A DNA stretch of 64,000 nucleotides, taken from NCBI RefSeq assembly GCF_040954645.1, contig NC_092806.1, positions 25,569,644 through 25,633,643 on the forward strand, written 5' to 3'. The notes beneath the pieces are model-generated. The model was not told the origin of the DNA, ran no database searches, and was given only the letters and a program-made list of their open reading frames with translations. Made by a program: the position numbers and the translations under genes. Every line of letters starts with the position of its first letter. Position 1 is the first letter of the stretch. This DNA is from Diabrotica undecimpunctata (Eukaryota; Arthropoda; Insecta; Coleoptera; Chrysomelidae). Of this stretch, positions 59,029-64,000 are shown piece by piece.

Positions 59029-59650
59029 TCAAATTTCACCCGCAACGGGTGTTACCAATTTGGAGCTTATGCGACGAAAATAATTTCTAAACTGTGACTT
59101 CTTTAATAAATCTTGAGAAATAAAGATATCAAAAATGTTATTACTTACTTGAAGGGTAGGTAGTAGTATCTTTGTCTCAGAAGTTAAATAATCACAAAAA
59201 CTGGGACCTAAACTTAAACTTTTGTTTTCTAATTTAGGTTTACACACTCCACACAACAGACTGTACTAAGCTCCATACAATATCGACTGTTACATAATTT
59301 ACGAAAAATCTAGTTTCATGCCCTTTACAATTTTTGCAGTATCCCCCAAAGTACCTGCATATTTTGTGGGCTCACATTTCTGGGCAACGGCTCACTTAAA
59401 GCCTGTTCTGCAATGGTTGGTTTAACCAAGTCAAGTGCTAAATTTTATTAAAAGATTCTTCTGTCTTTGTTACAGGGTTCATCAGGATTATCGTGCCTGA
59501 TTATAACAAAATCATTAATTGCAGCTACATTTAGCGGACCATAAAATGTTACCATTATTTAGCTTTTAGTTGTCTTGGCTATATTATACATTGCAGCCAT
59601 TTTATCTAACACATTATACTCCACCTAAGCGTTCATAATTTGTAATTTTT
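59029..59650 (-). pseudogene. piggyBac-like transposase C-terminal remnant
   Basis: Reads MAAMYNIAKTTKS, stop, MVTFYGPLNVAAINDFVIIR, CNKDRRIF, LALDLVKPTIAEQALSEPLP and QVLWGILQKL on the minus strand. This matches the '+FY.+++++..NA.+++........RR.F+..L...LV.P.I..R' segment of piggyBac transposases. A later frame to 59029 is Cys-containing (MCGVCKPK). No DDE residues remain. Confidence 0.65.
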
Positions 59651-59825
59651 TTTCTATCCTAGCCCGAGGCTCGTCACCGGTTCTTTAAGCTTTTTTTTTA
59701 TTTTTATATATGGCAGGCTGCTAACCTAACCCTACAACCCTCCTCCTTTATCCGGGCTTGGGACCGGCAATATCACCCACCAAGCTACTCGATCCACCTA
59801 GTGGGCAATGCAGGCATAGCTATTA
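59651..59825. other. GC-richer spacer, unidentified
   Basis: Contains CTCCTCCTTTATCCGGGCTT and GATCCACCTAGTGGGCAATG; no match to other sequence in the window. Confidence 0.35.
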
Positions 59826-60603
59826 TAAAGAAAGTTAAAAAAAGAAGGATATAGAAGGATATAGAATGGGAGAAAAGGAAATAAGGATAATATGCTACGC
59901 CGACGACGCCATAATAACAGCCGAAAATAAAGATGACGTACAAAGATTAATTATAGAATTCAAGATACGGCGCTCATATACAACATGGAGATCTCAACAG
60001 AGAAAACTAAAGCGACAGTGATATCAGCGGCACCGCGAAGATGTAAACTAGTCGTAAATAACAAAATAATAGAACAAGTGATGGAAACTGAATACTTGGG
60101 AATAAAACTGTCAAGCCACGGAAAAGTGGAAGAAGAAGTACAAAAACAAGTGAACATGGCAAACAGAGCAGCAGGATGTCTCAACAACACAATCTGGAGA
60201 AACAAATACCTCACAACGGAAACGAAAACCAGAATATATAAATCAACAATAAGACCGATAATGACGTACACAGCGGAAACAAGAGCAGATACGGCGAAAA
60301 CACAAAGACTACTGGAAACAACAGAAATGAAAATCTTACGAAAAATAACAAACCAAACTCTAAGAGACAGAGTAAGAAGTGAGGAAATACGAGCGAGATG
60401 TGGTATAGAGGAAATAAACGCGTGGACCAAAAGAAGAAAAGTGGAATGGAATCAACACATCGAAAGAATGACAGAAAATAGAATAGTACAAATAGCAAGA
60501 GACAAATCACCAAATGGAAGAAGATCATTGGGACGACCGAGGAAAAGATGGTCAGATCTTGCCTATTTTGCCTATTTATAAAGTAGGAAGAAGAAGAAGA
60601 AAC
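59826..60603 (+). pseudogene. RTE-like retrotransposon C-terminal half, (GAA)n tail, nearly intact frame
   Basis: Starts in the RT palm: RIICYADDAIITAENKDDVQ (catalytic YADD, about 59900). After one frame change at about 59965 the frame is open from 59985 to 60581: MEISTEKTKATVISAAPRRC, TEYLGIKLSSHG, KYLTTETKTRIYKSTIRPIM, ARCGIEEINAWTKRRKVEWN, HIERMTENRIVQIARDKSPN and SLGRPRKRWSD. Ends in GAAGAAGAAGAAGAA at about 60603. No target duplication seen. Confidence 0.85.
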
Positions 60604-63217
60604 ATTTGTAATTACTCTTCGGAAACTTAAAAACTGAACATGTAACAACAATTTCGCTTTATCAAAATAGATATAATGCCACCCGTTACGAAAAGAAGAT
60701 CGTAATAACTGTTTTTACCTTTATAAATGCATTTTTAGAGAGCGGAAAATCACAGGATTCAAAATCTTATTTCAGTGCTTAAACGATAAATGAAACTACA
60801 TTCTGAGTATTAGCAAAAGTTACATAAACGGACGGGTGAGGCTTGTCAGTCCATTGAGCAGTATATCTCGAATATATAAATATTATTTTGTTTCAATAAA
60901 AAATTGTGTACACCAGATTCTTAACCTTAAAAGGTACCTAGAATATCGTACAATTTTTGCAAATATCTTTAAACTTAATGCAAAAAAACGGTTTTTGTAA
61001 CATTTTGAACAGAAATAAAAAGTTAATACAAGTAAATAGTAAGATCAAGTTAAAAAATATTTTTGTTTTGAGCTCTTTAAAGCCTTTTTTTTGAGGTAAC
61101 CCATCTAAAGAAAAAGTTTGCATTCCTATAAAACCACCACCAACATATAAAAATTAGGTAGTTTATAACTTTCTTTTTTGCATTTTTTCCATTAATTTAT
61201 TTTTTACCATTTATCTTTTTATATATTTTGTAAGAATCAATATTTGAAACCCCTTAAAAACCAATTTTATTGAAATTTCTCCGCCACTCCCTCCCAAGCG
61301 GAGAAATTCTCTCTCCTGCTGTCACCTAATATGTAGCCTCTTCAATTATATATTAATTTTTTAAATGTTTGTCCTTTGTCTCGTGTTGTGTAAATGTATT
61401 ATTTAATGTTTATGACATTCACCAATTGTTGGATAGCCTAATTTTGACGAAATGCCCATGAAGATGCTCTAGGAGCGAAAGTACTTGGGCAAGATTTAAT
61501 AAAAAACTGTGCTCGATATCTTCCTTTTGTAAAATCTACTGAATCTATCTGCTGTATCTGCTGAAGAAAAACTTCATTTCCCAATTGCCCAAATTTCAGC
61601 TCTTACAGTTTATAAACAATTACGCTGTTAATTAAAAAAATCATTTCCAGTTCTGTAAGACGTACAAATTTTTGTTTTTAAAGATATATTTTTTCATAGC
61701 GATATGTTTTAGATGATGTATTTTATTTTTTTGTAAGGGTTAAAATAACGTAGATAATTTAAATGTTTATAAGGCGAAAATGGTACTTCATTCTGCATCA
61801 ATTATTTGTAGGTAAGATAAACAATTAAAAATTAATTCACTTTTTAAAAACATAAAAACTTAAGACCTTTCGAAGAGAAAAAGGCCAAAAAACCTTTAAG
61901 TAGTCCCAAAGTACCTGTATTGCCATTTGAAAATGATCTTTCTTTTTTCAAATAATAAAAGCAAATATTCCCAATTCTAAAATTCACATTTTGAAATATG
62001 TTTTAAATATTTCTATTGTTCATTTTAATATCAAAAAATGCTGACTTTCGAGTTTAATTTGCAACAACTTTTTTATTTATAAACATTTCTTAATTTAGAA
62101 AATATCATTTTAAAGAGCAAGTATTTTCAAGAACGGCGTCTGTTGACCGTTTTCATTTACAATGCGTAGTTTTTTCACGGTGTTAAAATAAAAAGAAAGT
62201 CAATAATAAGATTTTTTAGTTTATTTTTCGGCTTAGCTTCCTGAAATATTTGTCTTACTATCAAATTAAACAAATTAAATGTTTATATGAGAAATAAACA
62301 GTGTACTGTATAGAAATAGAGTTAATAGAGTTCCAACTACTCAAGTAACTAGTGAGGTTGAATATTTTGGTGAATGCGAACTTTATATGCCACCACACCG
62401 CTCGTATTATAGGCAACGCAAGATACAGCACCGGTTACCAGTTGCATATGTTGTAGACAAATCTTATTGCCTACTATACTCGTATCTTCGCCGTTTAATG
62501 ACCATTTAATATTTTTATACGTTGTGATATTATACTCAATATTATTTATTATAATTACATAAAATATTTATGGTATATTTATATAAAATCCTAGTAGCTA
62601 TAAGCTAATATTATTGATAAGTATGTTTGAAAGTAAATTCAGAAAATCGTTAGATTAATTTACAGATTTTACAGCTTGCACAAAGAAGATTAAATTAGGA
62701 TTATAAAATTTCAATACGTATTATTGTAAAAAAGTACATAATTGGTATATTTTCACTCGAGTTACAAAGGTGATTTATAGAATTATTAATTGCACAGTGA
62801 AAATAACAATATTCAGAGGATAATATAATAATATAAATAAAATAACGATGAAAATTGGAACGTCAAAAAACTGTCAAAGAGTTTAGATGCATTTCAAAGT
62901 TTCTCTTAAAAATTTAAATATTTAAACGATTATTTCTTCAATTCTGAACATGTAAATAGTGAATTATATTAAAATCAAAATCATGGTGGTTTAATAACTT
63001 AAGAAAAGTAATTAAATATAAAAGGGAAAGTGATTTGTATACTGAATATTGGAATCGTGAGTAGATAAAATATACTTTTTTCATCTATTTGGATTTATAT
63101 ATTTCAGTAAACAACTGCAATCAGTTATAAGTATTATCCAATTTACATGAACTGGTATCACAACGAAAGCTGTAAAACAGCACCGGTTTTAGTCGGATTT
63201 TAAAATCCATTTAAAAG
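60604..63217. other. no gene recognised; contains two hairpins; probable 5' UTR near the right end
   Basis: 2.6 kb, AT-rich. An 11-bp perfect hairpin (AATTTCTCCGC, 13-nt loop) lies at 61274-61308, and a two-helix motif at 61454-61490. The part just before 63218 may be the 5' UTR of the non-LTR element that begins there; its start point is not visible. Confidence 0.45.
61454..61490 (+). repeat. two-helix motif resembling those near 23.66 and 54.66 kb
   Basis: GCCCA TGAAGAT GCTC-TAG-GAGC GAAAGTACT TGGGC: the outer arms pair over 5 bp and the inner over 4 bp, with TGAAGA and GAAA in the single-stranded positions. Confidence 0.5.
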
Positions 63218-64000
63218 ATGTCATCTTCCAATCAGCTACCACAAAATGCATCATACTCAAAAGCAGTTAGTCAACCACGTAGTATATTAATCCCAAGCAG
63301 AGATCAAGCTATTTTGTTTAACACTCTAGAGAATTGTACAATTAATGACTATCTTGAAGGATTGAGTCAGCATATAGAACCGAAAAATATAATTTTCGCA
63401 TCCCGTATATCAAACGGTAGAATATGCATATATCTATTATCCAAAAACCTAGTAGATAAATTCATAGCAGAAACAAAGAAAATAATAGTAAATGGAAATA
63501 TACTAGAAGCGAGAAGATTAATAACTCCATCAGTCCCCTTAATTCTGTCCAATGTATGTCCAAGCATACCTTCTAACATAATAATGGACGAATTAATAAA
63601 ACAAGGTTTAAATCCTCTCTCAGACATATCATATCTACGGATAGGAGCAACCAATCCTGCCTTTAGTCATATTCTAAGCTTTCGAAGACAAATTTTCGTT
63701 TCACCTTTTCCAGACAACTTTGTACTACCTGAATCTTTTATTATCGAGTTGAAACAAACATCATACCGCATATTTATAGCCCAAAACGAAAATTGTTTCA
63801 AATGCAAATTAACTGGACACCAGGCAGCTAATTGTCCAAATATTTCACCTTCTAACCATCCTCACAATGATAGTGCAATGCAAACAGAAATAAGACAAAA
63901 TTCATCAATAAATTATACTCAACAAGATAATCTACAAAATACTCCCGCAATCTCAAATACCACTCCCTCCACACTTACTACATCTTCTCAAACCACATTA
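63218..64000 (+). CDS. ORF1 (gag-like, CCHC zinc knuckle) of a non-LTR retrotransposon, partial at right edge
   Basis: ATG at 63218 (AAAAGATG), then 261 codons open to the window end. Residues 14-190 include FNTLENCTINDYLEGLSQHI, SRISNGRICIYLLSKNLVDK and VCPSIPSNIIMDELIKQGLN, the RNA-binding fold typical of insect gag-like ORF1 proteins. A CCHC knuckle follows at about 63795-63836: CFKCKLTGHQAANC. After it comes a Ser/Thr/Asn/Gln-rich tail. Such proteins coat the element RNA and form cytoplasmic and nuclear particles with ORF2. The absence of any stop suggests a full-length or recent copy whose ORF2 (endonuclease/RT) lies beyond the edge. Other possible identity: ORF1 of a Jockey- or I-clade member; the window cannot decide. 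Confidence 0.85.
   Translation, partial: MSSSNQLPQNASYSKAVSQPRSILIPSRDQAILFNTLENCTINDYLEGLSQHIEPKNIIFASRISNGRICIYLLSKNLVDKFIAETKKIIVNGNILEARRLITPSVPLILSNVCPSIPSNIIMDELIKQGLNPLSDISYLRIGATNPAFSHILSFRRQIFVSPFPDNFVLPESFIIELKQTSYRIFIAQNENCFKCKLTGHQAANCPNISPSNHPHNDSAMQTEIRQNSSINYTQQDNLQNTPAISNTTPSTLTTSSQTTL

Noticed and set aside
59960..60651. Minus-strand open frames of 146-156 codons
   Set aside because: Antisense of the plus-strand RTE-like frame 59985-60581.
57050..60850. GGACGGGTGAG strings at 57053 and 60833 as TIRs of a large element
   Set aside because: They are in direct, not inverted, orientation and share only about 12 bp.

Overview
The window looks like a gene-poor, transposon-rich stretch of a large, AT-rich arthropod genome, most likely an insect and possibly a beetle. 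The reasons are the mix of element families (Jockey-, I- and RTE-like non-LTR retrotransposons, mariner/Tc1, DD82E 'Sailor'-like, piggyBac and pogo-like DNA transposons), the long (TA)n tracts, the palindromic MITEs, and the absence of any recognisable host protein-coding gene. One probable host-type gene is a tRNA-Asp(GTC), which may be degenerate.

Layout: 1-1.24 kb is the end of an I-like non-LTR element running off the left edge (minus). 2.48-4.46 kb is a complete but dead DD41D mariner with TIRs of about 310 bp. 5.42-6.40 kb is a TIR-bounded unit holding the tRNA-Asp and a 104-bp tandem duplication. 7.9-12.5 kb is a spliced transposase-like gene of unassigned family, hit by two RTE elements and a 49-bp SINE-like insertion, each with a target-site duplication. 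14.1-15.2 kb is a Jockey fragment (minus). 15.7-18.05 kb is a DD82E element with an intact 450-aa transposase, the best preserved complete gene here. 18.2-19.2, 21.7-23.3 and 26.5-26.8 kb are decayed retrotransposon pieces. 27.1-29.1 kb is a decayed piggyBac (minus).

29.4-32.8 kb and 34.4-40.9 kb are nests. A 2.9-kb palindromic element (copy A) split a DD82E-type transposase gene at a TA. A 3.25-kb relative (copy B), a gypsy-type solo LTR and a Tc1-like transposon all landed in one minus-strand I-like element. The reading frame of the target is restored when copy A or the Tc1 element is removed. 40.9-45.6 kb carries piggyBac, RTE and RNase H remnants. 46.8, 51.9 and 34.0 kb carry foldback MITEs. 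48.6-50.45 kb is an internally deleted piggyBac flanked by CTAG rather than TTAA. 53.2-54.7 kb holds (TA)n tracts, an LTR-like block and a conserved hairpin motif. 55.9-60.6 kb holds an opposed pair of RTE-like elements around pogo-like and piggyBac remnants. 63.2 kb to the right edge is the start of an open ORF1 (CCHC gag-like) of a non-LTR element.

The parts do not form a pathway. The window records successive transposon insertions. The observations most worth a second look are the two TA-flanked palindromic elements with a cargo gene, a recurring hairpin with hammerhead-like core letters at four loci, the intact DD82E transposase, and the piggyBac derivative with three copies of an internal palindrome. 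All family calls are by eye from translated motifs; no searches were run.
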